DNA from: Chloroflexota bacterium
GTDB lineage: Bacteria > Chloroflexota > UBA6077
Assembly: GCA_021788565.1 (NCBI GenBank)
Contig: JAJYKO010000126.1
Span: forward strand, 1 to 9,961
Direction of reading: 5' to 3'
DNA length: 9,961 nucleotides
Notes under the pieces: generated by a model
Told to the model about the DNA's origin: nothing
The model's database searches: none
Seen by the model: only the letters and a program-made list of their open reading frames with translations
Part shown: in pieces, positions 1 through 6,245 of the stretch
Layout of the letters: every line of letters starts with the position of its first letter
Numbering within the stretch: the first letter of the stretch is position 1
Position numbers and translations under genes: made by a program

Positions 1-1021
1 ACATGAGGGCTCGGCCCTCCTTCTCCTGCTTTGAGGATTCTTGCGAGGGGGAGTGTCTGAGGATGGTTATGGTCTTCTCTTCCGTGGCGAACTTGCGCTT
101 GTACTGCAACAGGGCGTCCTGATCCCAGTCGCTCAGGCCAAAGTCGAGGTAGCTCAAGCCTTTTTCCTTGGCGTGCTGGATGCCTTTCCACACCAGAAGG
201 TCATTCGGCCGATGGCTCAGGTGGGCGGGGACCGAGGCGTTGAACTTGTAGAACAGCTTGTCCTGCCACTCCAGGTAGAGGGTCCCCGCGATTACCTCTC
301 CCTCGTAGGTGGCGACCATTAGGGCACCATTACCGCGCTCGAGGATGAGGCGCCAGATGTTCTGGAAGAACTCATACGGCTGGGCCAGCAGATGATACTT
401 GTACTTCCGCGACCTGAAATGCATGTCGAAGAATGCCCGTACAGTCTCCTCGTCTTCGGCGATGCTCACGGCGACGCCGTCCTTCTCAGCCTTTCTGATC
501 GCCCTTCGGGCTGCCTCGTTGATCCCTTTCCAGATCGTTTCCAGGTCTGAGCGAAGGTCGACTCCATGCCACTTGGCCCTGTTAACCTGTGTAAAACGGC
601 CGTCGGCCAGCGGAATGGGGTTGTGAAGGCACTTCAATACGACCGGGTGCTCCTCATCGACCAGTTGGCTGGCAAGCCGGTTCCACTTCTCCTGGTCGCC
701 CACGAGCGGGTCACAGTAGTCCGAGAAAGGTAAGCTGACTATCCGCTCGCCGATCAGGTCCTCCACTCGGACAAACGGAATCCCCGCTACCGGTTCTCCG
801 GAGCTATCGAGGCTCACCAGCGCGGTGGGCTTGAAGCCGTACGTTTCCCCTAGCACTGACATCCAGGCGGGGGAGTGGAACACACTGCTATCCGTCCGAT
901 CGAGTAGCCGCTGCCACACAGGATCCCTGAGGGGATCCACCTCTACCATGTTTTGCTGGGCCGCCGTAGAGTCCACCAGATGGAGGGCCCGGGCCCCGGG
1001 GTTCGTTATTGGTAAGCTCAT
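1..1021 (-). CDS. Third FemAB-like GNAT-fold protein, 3' end cut by window
   Basis: Translating the minus strand from the ATG at 1019-1021 gives 340 uninterrupted residues up to the left edge; no stop is reached, so the true C-terminus lies outside. Motifs: VFHSPAWMSVLGETYGFKP (47-65), ARRAIRKAEKDGV (171-183), RPNDLLVWKG (271-280), YLDFG (291-295) and QYKRKF (306-311). They line up in order with those of the second FemAB-like gene (YHHPAW...FGHKP, RPND...W, YYDFG, EFKGKWG), which shows paralogy. A difference is KRKFA (307-312), where the second copy has KGKWG. The segment after 320 is Ser/Gln/Lys/Glu-rich, so the end is probably near. Likely a glycan acyl- or aminoacyl-transferase; substrate unknown. 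Overlap with the aminotransferase stop (ATGA, 1018-1021) and GAGGA at 1029-1033 support the start. Confidence 0.88.
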   Translation of the reverse strand, partial: MSLPITNPGARALHLVDSTAAQQNMVEVDPLRDPVWQRLLDRTDSSVFHSPAWMSVLGETYGFKPTALVSLDSSGEPVAGIPFVRVEDLIGERIVSLPFSDYCDPLVGDQEKWNRLASQLVDEEHPVVLKCLHNPIPLADGRFTQVNRAKWHGVDLRSDLETIWKGINEAARRAIRKAEKDGVAVSIAEDEETVRAFFDMHFRSRKYKYHLLAQPYEFFQNIWRLILERGNGALMVATYEGEVIAGTLYLEWQDKLFYKFNASVPAHLSHRPNDLLVWKGIQHAKEKGLSYLDFGLSDWDQDALLQYKRKFATEEKTITILRHSPSQESSKQEKEGRALM

Positions 1022-2331
1022 CTGCTTTTCCTCGCAGTCGGGATTGAGTTCGCGATCGACCGGGCGATCACTTCTGCGTCCTGCTCGGTCACGCGGAGAT
1101 GCGTCGGCAAGTTGACCAGGTGCTGCGCCGCTGCCTCAGCCCTGGGACACGACCCGGGCTGGTAGCCCGCGTAGGCTGGGGATGTGGACTCCTCCAGGAC
1201 GGAGGTGAACCAGGTACCCAGTAGGGCGCGGGGTGCCTCCGCCCGAAGCACCTGCGCCCTGTCCTCCACCCAGACGGGATAGCGGACGAAGGCCGGATTG
1301 GCCTCGGGTAGTGATCTGACGGTATCGACACCTGCATCGGAGAGAATGGCGATATACATCTCGGTGATGGCATGGCGGTGGGCCAGGTTGGCTTGGAGCC
1401 TGCGCAGCTGGCCCAGGGCGAGCGCCGCCTGGGCGTTGGCCAGCCTCTGCTCGTAGTCCGGCGGTCGCTCCCCGCGCATCTCTTCTTCCGCCGTCGCCCG
1501 GGGCATCGGGTTTCGCTTTCCGATGGATTCGTATATATATCTCGGGTACCTGTGGATGCTGGGCTGCATGAGGAAGTGATAGAGCAACAGTTTCGAGACG
1601 TAGCGAGCAGTTTTCGACCTGGAAGGCCAGCGGCATTCATCCTGGAAGGCCCGGAGACGCGCAGCGAGATCCGAATCACCTGTGGCCGCCATCCCGCCCA
1701 TGGTGCTCGAGATGGTCTTGGTCTCTTCAGTGCTGAAGAATGCGGCCCTGCCAAGGCTGCCGACCTGTCGTCCTTCGTAGGTTGCCCCGAGGGCATGAAC
1801 GCAGTCCTCTATCAGCTCCAGGCCGTGCTTCTGCGCCAGCGCCTGTGCACCGCGGAGGTCCGCCGGATTGCCGAAGGTGTGCTGCAGGAGGATGGCCCTT
1901 GTTCTGGGCGTGATCAGCCGCTCAGCCTGATCGAGATCCATGTTGAAGCTGTCCAGACGGCAATCTACGTACACGGGTTTGGCTCCCACGTACCGTATGG
2001 CGTTGGGCACGACTATGTGGGTGGGCACCTGGAGAAGCACTTCGTCGCCGTCCCCGATGTCCAGTTCTCGCAGAATGCCGTACAGGGCGACTCTTCCCGC
2101 CGAGAAGCTCAAGGCGTGGCCAACTCCTAGCTGCCGCGCGAACGCCCTCTCGTACTCCTGGATCGAAGGTCCGTGAACCAGAGAGGAAGGGGTGATCAGA
2201 TGACGAAGCGCCACCCCTACGTCCTCAGGCTTTGTGGTACCTCCCAGCACTGCTATCAGCCGTCGTGACGACCTCGTGCTCGCCGTCCTGCCGCTGTCTA
2301 CGCGTGTCTTTGTTGTAGTAGCGCTAACCAT
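1018..2331 (-). CDS. DegT/DnrJ/EryC1/StrS family aminotransferase
   Basis: 437 residues. PLP-dependent aminotransferase that usually converts a nucleotide-linked keto-sugar into an amino sugar, with glutamate as donor. Visible motifs: GDEV (95-98), TFGNPADL (152-159), IEDCVHALGATYEGRQVGSLG (174-194) with D176 as the PLP-ring aspartate, and FFSTEETKTIS (198-208) with K205 as the Schiff-base lysine, in the FxxxxxKTIS form used by polysaccharide-cluster members. All residues needed for catalysis appear present. The first ~24 residues are Thr/Ser/Arg-rich and precede the family's usual start, so they may be disordered or the start may be further in. AGGGA overlapping the upstream TAG lies 9 nt before the ATG. 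The stop overlaps the next gene's start (ATGA). It probably supplies the amine that FemAB-like enzymes could acylate. Confidence 0.92.
   Translation of the reverse strand: MVSATTTKTRVDSGRTASTRSSRRLIAVLGGTTKPEDVGVALRHLITPSSLVHGPSIQEYERAFARQLGVGHALSFSAGRVALYGILRELDIGDGDEVLLQVPTHIVVPNAIRYVGAKPVYVDCRLDSFNMDLDQAERLITPRTRAILLQHTFGNPADLRGAQALAQKHGLELIEDCVHALGATYEGRQVGSLGRAAFFSTEETKTISSTMGGMAATGDSDLAARLRAFQDECRWPSRSKTARYVSKLLLYHFLMQPSIHRYPRYIYESIGKRNPMPRATAEEEMRGERPPDYEQRLANAQAALALGQLRRLQANLAHRHAITEMYIAILSDAGVDTVRSLPEANPAFVRYPVWVEDRAQVLRAEAPRALLGTWFTSVLEESTSPAYAGYQPGSCPRAEAAAQHLVNLPTHLRVTEQDAEVIARSIANSIPTARKSR
1029..1033 (-). promoter_or_regulatory. Ribosome binding site of the third FemAB-like gene
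   Basis: GAGGA on the minus strand, 7 nt before the ATG at 1019-1021 and inside the last codons of the aminotransferase. It confirms the overlapping ATGA start at 1021. Confidence 0.65.
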
Positions 2332-2343
2332 TGATCCTATTCC

Positions 2344-3462
2344 CTAGAAGTGGCTGAACATGATGTCGCCCAGGAGGGCGGTTGCCTGTGAGGGCAGCCG
2401 TCTCCAGATCGTACCCGCGAGCCGGGGGACTATTCCATCTTCGTCGAGCAGCCGAGATTCCGTCGGTGAGGAACCGGGGTAGCTGTAGCGGTACAGCGTC
2501 GCCGGTTCGGCGCCCCACTTGCCCTTAAACTCGGCCAATCCGAGGTTGTCTCTTACCACTTCACCGAAATCGTAGTAATGGAAACCCTCGCTCCAGGCAT
2601 CGTGTATGGACTGCCACTGGATGGCATCGTTCGGCCGCAGGGAGAGGGCGTCTCTACGGCGGCCATTGAAGGCGTAGACCACGGTATCGCCAAACGTCAG
2701 AAAGATGGAGCCTGCTAGCAACTGCCTTCTGCCTGCCTCATGTTGCTCTGCCAGCAGAAGGCGCATCAGCCCCAGGGGATGCAACAGCTGCCAGGCGGTC
2801 TTGAAGAACCTGTAAGGTCTCGGGGGCGCACCATGAAATCGCATGGTGTCCACGTACAGGCGGTGCCAGTTCCTCAATTCGGCTTCGCTTTCGGCAGCTC
2901 GGACTCGCACCCCCAGCTTCTGTGCCTTGTTGATAGCCCATCTGATTCGAGCGTGATTGCGCGAGTTGCCGAACCGCAGTTCCTCGGATGGATCGGGCAA
3001 TTCGAGCCTGTATGCCATCTCCCAGGGCTCAGACGTCATGCCGTCCACCAACTCGGCCAACCCTTCGGAAGCGGTTTTGATTCGGAGGGCTCCATTCGAT
3101 CCGCTCCTGCTCAACTGGGTGGCGGCTTGAAGCAATACCGCGGTCGCCGCGCGGTCGACGGCCAGGGGGCCCGCGTCCGGGGTGTGCGGCAGGGATTCCA
3201 ACCTGCCACCTGTGAAGAGGCCGCGACGGCGAAACAGCGGCAGCACACCTCGGAAGCCGTCCCGATCATCGATGCAGGCCAGGCTCATGGGTTTGTGCCC
3301 GAACGTCCGCTCCAGGGTCAGTAGCCACGCCGGGTGGTGGTAAATCAGCGCACCCTCCTGGCCGGCCACAAACTGCTCCCACCGTATATCGGTTTGAGGG
3401 TCCACCTCGATCACCCGCAGTGTCTCGGGTTGAACGCTCACCATTGGATTAGAGGCCAACAC
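2344..3462 (-). CDS. FemAB-like GNAT-fold protein, exopolysaccharide-cluster type
   Basis: 372 residues from a GTG start with a strong ribosome site. Motifs, in order: YHHPAWLLTLERTFGHKP (41-58), RNHARIRWAINKAQKLGV (168-185), LRPNDAIQW (275-283), YYDFG (296-300) and EFKGKWG (311-317). This is the GNAT-fold FemAB-related type (Acetyltransf_6-like) often seen in exosortase/EPS clusters. It lacks the YIPRGPV and KTRYNIR signatures of the gene upstream but shares the P-N-(D/E)...W...YYD core with it. It resembles the third FemAB-like gene more closely, so those two look like paralogues. Probable job: transfer of an acyl or aminoacyl group onto the glycan; donor and acceptor are unknown. The TAG stop is in the same frame as the next gene, with four codons between them. 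Confidence 0.88.
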   Translation of the reverse strand: MLASNPMVSVQPETLRVIEVDPQTDIRWEQFVAGQEGALIYHHPAWLLTLERTFGHKPMSLACIDDRDGFRGVLPLFRRRGLFTGGRLESLPHTPDAGPLAVDRAATAVLLQAATQLSRSGSNGALRIKTASEGLAELVDGMTSEPWEMAYRLELPDPSEELRFGNSRNHARIRWAINKAQKLGVRVRAAESEAELRNWHRLYVDTMRFHGAPPRPYRFFKTAWQLLHPLGLMRLLLAEQHEAGRRQLLAGSIFLTFGDTVVYAFNGRRRDALSLRPNDAIQWQSIHDAWSEGFHYYDFGEVVRDNLGLAEFKGKWGAEPATLYRYSYPGSSPTESRLLDEDGIVPRLAGTIWRRLPSQATALLGDIMFSHF

Positions 3463-3464
3463 AA

Positions 3465-3530
3465 TTACTCCCTTGAAACCGCCGGCAGCTTCGTCTCCCG
3501 CGGTACCTGTGCTTTCACGCGCTTCTCTAC
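3465..3530 (-). other. In-frame open tail after the amber stop of the first FemAB-like gene
   Basis: After the TAG at 3531-3533 the reading frame continues for 21 sense codons and reaches TAA at 3465-3467, two bases before the GTG of the next gene. 15 of 21 codons end in G or C, as in the genes around it, and the residues (V-E-K-R-V-K-A-Q-V-P-R-E...) would make a charged tail. This fits a gene shortened by a recent nonsense change, or amber readthrough. Chance openness over so short a stretch is also plausible. Confidence 0.35.
3468..3474 (-). promoter_or_regulatory. Ribosome binding site deciding a GTG start (3462)
   Basis: AAGGGAG on the minus strand, 5 nt before GTG at 3460-3462. The in-frame ATG at 3444 has no Shine-Dalgarno, so the second FemAB-like gene most likely starts with GTG. 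Confidence 0.7.
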
Positions 3531-4688
3531 CTAATGCTGCAGCCCCCGCGCGGCACTCACGGCTCTGGTTACAATCGGCTGATTGGCTATCTTCGAGAAC
3601 AGAATGTGGTAGCCGCGGCGTAGCAGCGGGTTGGGAACGTAGTCGTAGAGGTGCGGGAGGAGCACTACCTGACCGCCGAACCCCAATTTGTAGGAGGTCA
3701 GCGGATGAGTCCGGCCATTGGGCTGCTCGCCTCGAGCAATCGCTTCACCAATTTTCTGATCGATGCCCTCGAGGTCGTAGTAGCGATAGTTATGGGATTT
3801 CGCCCACATCATCGCCGTCCACTGCATGACCTCGTTCGGATGAAGGTCGCCGTAGCGGCCGGACCAGGCTCCCCTCCAATAGACCACTCGGTCGCCGAAA
3901 GGGATCGCGACAAGGGCCGATACTGCCTCTCCGTCCACTTCTGCCAGAAAGAGCTTGATGTGACTTCCCGGGTTGAAGGCACGCCACACCCCTACGTAGT
4001 AATCGAGCGAGTTGGTAGAGAACGCTTGCCTCCGACTGGTGCTCAGCAGGAGGTCGTAGAACGAGGCGAGATCTGTTTCGCATCCCTCCCGCACCACTAC
4101 TCCCTTACGTAGCCCGAGGCGAATGTTGTAGCGCGTCTTAGATGTCATCCTCGCCAGGATTTTGTCGGGATCGAGAGTGAGATCGACGAGTACGGTTGCG
4201 AGCGGCTCCACGTCTACGTCGATGAGGCTTGGCCGAAAACCCGAGCGATCCAGCTGGTCTTCCAGGGAGTCGTAATGCGCGGGCAGGCGTACGGCCAGGT
4301 ATTGGGCACCTTCCGCCGATGCAAAACGTAGCAGCTCCGATACCAGCAACTCGGTCAATGGCGAGTCATCCCCGGCGAGAACTGGTCCTCGCGGAATGTA
4401 GACGGCTCGGCCTCCCGCCGGTAGCCGCCTGAGCAGCATTTGGGCGCCCCCCACTATGCTGTTCCCATCGGACACGATCATTCGAGCTGCCTTCCAGCCG
4501 ACCAATGCCTTTGCTTGACCCCACAAGCTGGATTGGGTGTGGCGCCCCCCGGGGACTGACGCGACAAAGGAGTCCCACTCTGGGTCCACTGTTGCCGTGG
4601 AGAAGTGAACCCGATAATCAGGGGGCCTCCGGAGAGCGCCCTCGAGACGAATCTTCTCTGGCTGGAGTTGCGTGTTGGTGCGAGTCAT
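3531..4688 (-). CDS. FemAB/FemX-like aminoacyl- or acyltransferase (GNAT fold)
   Basis: 385 residues from ATG 4688; the frame could extend 10 codons to ATG 4718. It carries the signatures of the FemX/FemAB family, whose classical members add amino acids from aminoacyl-tRNA to lipid II: QSSLWGQAK (52-60), YIPRGPV (97-103), KTRYNIRLGLRKGV (184-197), HPNEVMQW (283-290), YYDLEGI (303-309) and YKLGFGG (333-339). The long coiled-coil arm of staphylococcal FemA is absent. Setting within a glycan operon suggests it modifies an amino group of a sugar or peptide part of the polysaccharide rather than making peptidoglycan bridges, but a role in peptidoglycan cannot be excluded. It ends in TAG. The same frame then stays open for 21 codons to a TAA just before the next gene. 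Of the three FemAB-like genes, this is the closest to the canonical family. Confidence 0.9.
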   Translation of the reverse strand: MTRTNTQLQPEKIRLEGALRRPPDYRVHFSTATVDPEWDSFVASVPGGRHTQSSLWGQAKALVGWKAARMIVSDGNSIVGGAQMLLRRLPAGGRAVYIPRGPVLAGDDSPLTELLVSELLRFASAEGAQYLAVRLPAHYDSLEDQLDRSGFRPSLIDVDVEPLATVLVDLTLDPDKILARMTSKTRYNIRLGLRKGVVVREGCETDLASFYDLLLSTSRRQAFSTNSLDYYVGVWRAFNPGSHIKLFLAEVDGEAVSALVAIPFGDRVVYWRGAWSGRYGDLHPNEVMQWTAMMWAKSHNYRYYDLEGIDQKIGEAIARGEQPNGRTHPLTSYKLGFGGQVVLLPHLYDYVPNPLLRRGYHILFSKIANQPIVTRAVSAARGLQH

Positions 4689-4697
4689 GCCGCTTTG

Positions 4698-4704
4698 TCC
4701 TCTC
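4698..4704 (-). promoter_or_regulatory. Ribosome binding site for the first FemAB-like gene (ATG 4688)
   Basis: GAGAGGA on the minus strand, 9 nt before the ATG at 4688. The alternative ATG at 4718 has only GGGAG about 2 nt away, too close for efficient initiation, so the 4688 start is preferred. Confidence 0.6.
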
Positions 4705-4731
4705 GTGCGGGCGACCATGGCTCCCGGGGCT

Positions 4732-4758
4732 CGCGACGAGCTAGCACTGCTCGTCGCG
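4732..4758. repeat. Perfect 10-bp inverted repeat (hairpin)
   Basis: Arms CGCGACGAGC (4732-4741) and GCTCGTCGCG (4749-4758) are exact reverse complements separated by 7 nt (TAGCACT). In the transcript this would fold into a stable GC-rich hairpin about 43 nt before the first FemAB-like start codon, with the stop codon of the small GT4-like frame in its stem/loop boundary. There is no U-tract on the minus-strand 3' side, so it is not a classic intrinsic terminator. It may be an attenuator, an RNA-processing or stabilising stem, or scar sequence. Confidence 0.55.
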
Positions 4759-4818
4759 CTTCTGGAAGCCCACCATTGGCTCGCCCGCTGTCATGTAGTT
4801 CATCATCATGTAAACCTA
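4741..4818 (-). pseudogene. GT4 donor-site fragment / 22-codon small ORF
   Basis: In the gap between the second GT4 and the first FemAB-like gene, a small frame opens with ATG ATG ATG (4801-4809) and ends with TAG (4741-4743), coding for 22 residues that include NYMTAGEPMVGF. This mirrors EYMAAGKPIVAF of the upstream GT4. At DNA level, 4762-4809 matches 5102-5149 at 36 of 48 positions with no gaps. The frame differs from that of the GT4 gene. G/C-ending codons dominate (17 of the 19 codons after the three ATGs), unlike the surrounding gap. I infer a leftover of another GT4 gene or a diverged partial duplication. An AGGTAGG site 5 nt before the first ATG leaves open that it is translated as a leader or small peptide. 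Confidence 0.5.
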
Positions 4819-4822
4819 CCTG

Positions 4823-6226
4823 CTACTTCCTGCGGTCAGAACCGACGGCTAGCTGGCGTCGCGCCTTCTCGACTGCGCCCTGTTTCGGCTTGCCCTCGAC
4901 CCTCTCGTAGGCGTCCAACAGGTAGGGCGTCGAGTATTGCCATGCCAACTCTGTCTCGACGCGGCGGCGCCCGAGGGAGCCCATGGCCTCCCTGCGAGCC
5001 GGGTCGTCCATCAACAGAGCGATTGCCCTGGCTAGCTCCAATTCGTCGTTTGGTCGTGCGTAGATAGCTGCCCCCTGCGCGCTATAGCGGTGCTCGGGTA
5101 GGTCGAAGGCCACTATAGGCTTGCCCGCAGCCATGTATTCCATAATCTTGATTGCCGTGGATTGGTCGTTGTAGAGATTGGACGGCTCCGGGGCTACACA
5201 GATGTCCATGGCGTTGATGTACTGTCCAACCTCCTTTAGTTGCACCCACCCTGTGAACAGAACGTGCTCGGTGATGCGCAGTTGTTGCGCAAGGGAGCGA
5301 AGGGCGGGAAGGGCGTCTCCGTCACCCACCACAGCGCAGAGGAAGTCTGGCCGGCCCAGTTCGTGTACCAGGCGATGGATTGCCCTCAGAAGGCAATCGA
5401 CTCCGTCCTGGAACCCCGTCACTCCCATGTAGCCGACAATCATGGGACTCATCTTTCGCAAGTCCTGGTTCGGCTCAGTGCGGCTCAGCCTGTCCAGGTC
5501 AGGACCGTTTCGCACGATGGTGATCTTTTCGTCTCCAACTCCTCGCCTCAGCGAATGGAGCCTGTACGACTCGTTGGTCACGATGACGTGGTCGGCCAGC
5601 CGGTAGGACAGCTTCTCGAGGGCCACCAGCATCCAGTGCAGGAAGCGATTCCCCTTGCCACTGAACCGGGCCAAATACATTTCGGGAGCCAGGTCGTGGT
5701 GGTCGTACACAAACCGCTTGCCGAGCAGCCTGAAAGGCGCGGCGATCAGAGCGAAAGTGTCGGGGGGATTCGCGGCGTGTATGATGTCGAAACCCTCTCG
5801 CCAGAACACCGCGAGTGAGGTTAGAAGCGTCGCTGCCATCGAGTAGCTGTATTCCCAGAGGTAGCCCATAGGGCCGTTCAGGACCCAGGGCACCGGGTAG
5901 CGGTAGACGCGGACACCCTCCACGATTTCTCTTCGGGGTTGCCCCGGGTTGGCGGGGCATATAACGGACACCTGGTACCCCGCGGCGAGCAAATCCTTGG
6001 ACTCGCGACGCACCCGTGGGTCCTGTGGATAATGACTGTTTTCGAGCAGCATCAAGACCCTGGTATTGCGCCGCTTTTTCACGCTCAATCCCCTCTTCGC
6101 CCCAACCTTGGTGATGCCAACTAGATCGATCAGGATTTGATCCGCCTTCACTCGACGTCTCAGGTCGCGGAACGAATCGCTGCTGTTGGCTATTGCCACT
6201 CTCAGCCCGGGCACAGTCACTTTCAT
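4823..6226 (-). CDS. GT4 family glycosyltransferase with unusual N-terminal extension
   Basis: 467 residues from the ATG at 6226, chosen because GGGAGGT (6231-6237) lies 4 nt upstream and the start falls 19 bp after the asnB stop; a longer frame from 6289 would overlap asnB with no better ribosome site. The GT4 fold proper begins only near residue 55 (RVLMLLENSHYPQDPRVRRES, 56-76), so residues 1-48 are extra. An in-frame GTG at 6082 has its own AGAGGGGA site and would give a normal 419-residue enzyme. Later motifs: HAANPPDTF (150-158), YDHHDLAPEMY (174-184), VRNGPD (238-243), VVGDGD (299-304), FTGWV (324-328) and KIMEYMAAGKPIVAFD (360-375). E363 is the second Glu of the EX7E donor motif; the first position appears to be Gln355. 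It probably extends a lipid-linked glycan at the inner membrane face. Sugar specificity is unknown. It ends in TAG. Confidence 0.9.
   Translation of the reverse strand: MKVTVPGLRVAIANSSDSFRDLRRRVKADQILIDLVGITKVGAKRGLSVKKRRNTRVLMLLENSHYPQDPRVRRESKDLLAAGYQVSVICPANPGQPRREIVEGVRVYRYPVPWVLNGPMGYLWEYSYSMAATLLTSLAVFWREGFDIIHAANPPDTFALIAAPFRLLGKRFVYDHHDLAPEMYLARFSGKGNRFLHWMLVALEKLSYRLADHVIVTNESYRLHSLRRGVGDEKITIVRNGPDLDRLSRTEPNQDLRKMSPMIVGYMGVTGFQDGVDCLLRAIHRLVHELGRPDFLCAVVGDGDALPALRSLAQQLRITEHVLFTGWVQLKEVGQYINAMDICVAPEPSNLYNDQSTAIKIMEYMAAGKPIVAFDLPEHRYSAQGAAIYARPNDELELARAIALLMDDPARREAMGSLGRRRVETELAWQYSTPYLLDAYERVEGKPKQGAVEKARRQLAVGSDRRK
6083..6226 (-). other. N-terminal extension resembling the C-terminus of a nucleotide-sugar dehydrogenase
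   Basis: The first 48 codons of the second GT4 gene lie before any GT-B fold sequence. The stretch VAIANSSDSF (10-19) followed by ADQILIDLVGI (28-38) follows the pattern of the last beta-strand region of UDP-Glc/GDP-Man dehydrogenases of the AlgD type, where a GN...F..L segment is followed by a DLVG/DLVR strand close to the C-terminus (family pattern from memory, not a search). Third codon positions are G/C in 32 of 48 codons, as in real coding sequence, so this is or was translated. I infer a dehydrogenase 3' end fused in frame to the glycosyltransferase, or retained as a remnant ahead of the GTG start at 6082. It could instead be a genuine lineage-specific extension. Confidence 0.4.
6089..6096 (-). 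promoter_or_regulatory. Internal ribosome binding site for alternative GTG start at 6082
   Basis: AGAGGGGA on the minus strand followed by 6 nt and an in-frame GTG (6080-6082). Starting there, the protein would begin V/M-K-K-R-R-N-T-R-V-L-M-L-L-E-N, a typical GT4 N-terminus. Both this site and the one at 6231-6237 look functional, so two forms, or use of only the internal start, are possible. Confidence 0.5.
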
Positions 6227-6230
6227 TGCT

Positions 6231-6237
6231 ACCTCCC
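6231..6237 (-). promoter_or_regulatory. Ribosome binding site for the second GT4 gene (ATG 6226)
   Basis: GGGAGGT on the minus strand, 4 nt before the ATG at 6226 and within the short gap after the asnB stop. It is the strongest Shine-Dalgarno at this junction and decides against the longer frame from 6289. Confidence 0.75.
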
Positions 6238-6245
6238 GGGCGGAC

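Noticed and set aside
921..938. Small inverted repeat with two GGATCC sites (GGATCCC...GGGGATCC)
   Set aside because: It lies within coding sequence of the third FemAB-like gene, is short, and has no partner or context that implies function.
1372..2130. Long plus-strand open frame (252 codons) opposite the aminotransferase
   Set aside because: It is antisense to a gene with full family motifs, and its composition reflects the GC-rich third positions of the true strand. No recognisable domain or convincing ribosome site.
3463..3530. Possible terminator between the first two FemAB-like genes
   Set aside because: Only a weak 5-bp inverted repeat (about 3478-3482 and 3500-3504) and no U-tract; the gap looks more like coding tail plus a ribosome site.
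4689..4718. Start of the FemX-like gene at ATG 4718
   Set aside because: The only purine-rich site is about 2 nt from this ATG; ATG 4688 has GAGAGGA at a good 9-nt spacing.
4685..4822. 45-codon open extension of the second GT4 past its TAG, ending in a TGA that overlaps the FemX-like ATG
   Set aside because: The geometry is tempting, but only 19 of 45 codons end in G/C, unlike genes here, and the coding-like signal in the same bases lies in another frame (the GT4 fragment). Chance openness is the simpler reading.
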